A stretch of DNA of 64,000 nucleotides, taken from the NCBI RefSeq assembly GCF_002157225.2, contig NZ_CP020038.1, forward strand, positions 3,626,501 to 3,690,500, given 5' to 3'. Positions 63,507 through 64,000 of the stretch are shown piece after piece (within the stretch, counting starts at the first letter, position 1; every line of letters begins with the position of its first letter). The notes under the pieces were generated by a model, which was not told the origin of the DNA, did not search any database, and saw only the letters and a list, made by a program, of their open reading frames with translations. Source of the stretch: Agarilytica rhodophyticola. GTDB lineage: Bacteria; Pseudomonadota; Gammaproteobacteria; Pseudomonadales; Cellvibrionaceae. The position numbers were made by a program, and so were the translations under genes.

Positions 63507-64000
63507 ATGCCTCATTTAGATCGCTTATCTAGTTTGCTCTCAAGTTTCGAAGTACGTGCCCAGCGTATGTCCGGCCCACAAGGCAGCAATTTGTTTATTC
63601 TTGGCGATGAAGAAGAGGTGGAGACCCTCATGCTTTTTATTAAGGGCATGCCACAGGTACAACCTAAGGCTTTAGCTTTTGCTAAAGTAGATTTGGGGGG
63701 CGAGCAGAGTCCTATTTACACCGCAATGCCTCCTTGTATAGAGATCGATCTGAAACAAGAGAGTAACCTTAAAACCATTGCACATTTGATTGTCTGCGAA
63801 TCTTTAAGACCCAGGTGTGGTGGGCAATTTGCCTTAGATCGTCTTTGCGATTTGATGGTGGTGAACATACTCAGAACACGTATTGCCCAACAAATCCAGG
63901 AGCCTGGAATGTTCGCCGGCCTTGCCCATGCGAAACTACGCCGAGTAATGGTGGCGATGCACGATCACCCCGAACGAAATTGGCGAGTAGAAGATTTTGC
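63507..64000 (+). CDS. AraC-family regulator with cupin domain (cut by right edge)
   Basis: I translated the plus strand from the ATG at 63507 to the window end: 164 complete codons, all open. The N-terminal part looks like the AraC_binding cupin (Cupin_6) type: 'SNLFILGDEEEVETLMLF' and 'LIVCESLRPRCGGQFALDRLCDLMVVNILR'. It is followed by 'GLAHAKLRRVMVAMHDHPERNW', the linker that precedes the HTH in this subfamily. The gene continues outside the window. It is divergent from the TRAP-like/isomerase/GST operon and is its probable regulator. Confidence 0.88.
   Translation, partial: MPHLDRLSSLLSSFEVRAQRMSGPQGSNLFILGDEEEVETLMLFIKGMPQVQPKALAFAKVDLGGEQSPIYTAMPPCIEIDLKQESNLKTIAHLIVCESLRPRCGGQFALDRLCDLMVVNILRTRIAQQIQEPGMFAGLAHAKLRRVMVAMHDHPERNWRVEDF

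Noticed and set aside
1-64000. CRISPR arrays, rRNA and tRNA genes
   Set aside because: I looked for regularly spaced repeats and for cloverleaf or rRNA-like segments while reading and saw none; a dedicated scan was not possible.

Overview
The window looks like chromosomal DNA of a marine gammaproteobacterium, possibly close to Cellvibrionales/Spongiibacteraceae. The grounds are moderate G+C, a TonB receptor of the marine catabolic type, aromatic catabolism genes, RND efflux, KefC, PldA and many LysR/AraC/MarR regulators. This placement is inferred from gene content only. No rRNA, tRNA or CRISPR array was seen. Left part (1-14.8 kb), accessory: two large unrecognised minus-strand genes (the first runs off the left edge) are separated by a highly structured 267-bp MITE-like element with perfect 20-bp inverted ends. 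Next come a broken TnsA-like (Tn7-type) endonuclease remnant, an excisionase-like HTH protein and a complete type I restriction-modification operon (hsdR-hsdM-hsdS). The hsdS gene carries a C8 tract exactly at the junction after its first target-recognition domain. The operon is followed by an AHH-family nuclease with an overlapping Imm11-like immunity gene, a small unknown gene and a DEDDh exonuclease. This reads as a defence/toxin island, perhaps relict cargo of a Tn7-like element. 14.8-22.6 kb: a secreted protein with two haem-c-like motifs and about eight propeller-like repeats, then a 1789-residue protein. The latter has a disordered Ser/Pro-rich N terminus and a domain with every signature element of a CCA-adding/poly(A)-polymerase-type nucleotidyltransferase head (GG, 11 residues, DLD, then a third Asp). 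It is the best candidate here for an undescribed effector-like system. 22.6-33.2 kb, catabolism: TonB receptor, nitrilase, haem aldoxime dehydratase and an AraC regulator form an aldoxime-to-nitrile-to-acid module. A LysR regulator lies divergent from a CmcJ/NvfI-like oxidoreductase followed by KefF, KefC and a YdcH-like protein. 33.2-39.7 kb: a homogentisate operon (FAD monooxygenase, DUF2783, hmgA, fahA) lies divergent from a metallo-beta-lactamase-fold protein and a MarR regulator; no maleylacetoacetate isomerase is present. 39.8-45.2 kb: phospholipase A1 faces a four-gene sensory operon (periplasmic binding protein, histidine kinase, two stand-alone receivers). 45.2-50.7 kb: small orphan genes, a second AHH nuclease/Imm11 pair whose nuclease gene is cut by an in-frame TGA, a decayed MITE copy, and a DeoR regulator divergent from a NudK-like Nudix hydrolase with three TGCACGA repeats between them. 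51.0-64.0 kb: a complete RND efflux operon, an AraC/OruR-type regulator, a TTG-initiated periplasmic-sensor GGDEF-EAL protein, an operon of TRAP-like binding protein, 2-hydroxychromene-2-carboxylate isomerase-like protein and GST, and a divergent AraC regulator cut by the right edge.
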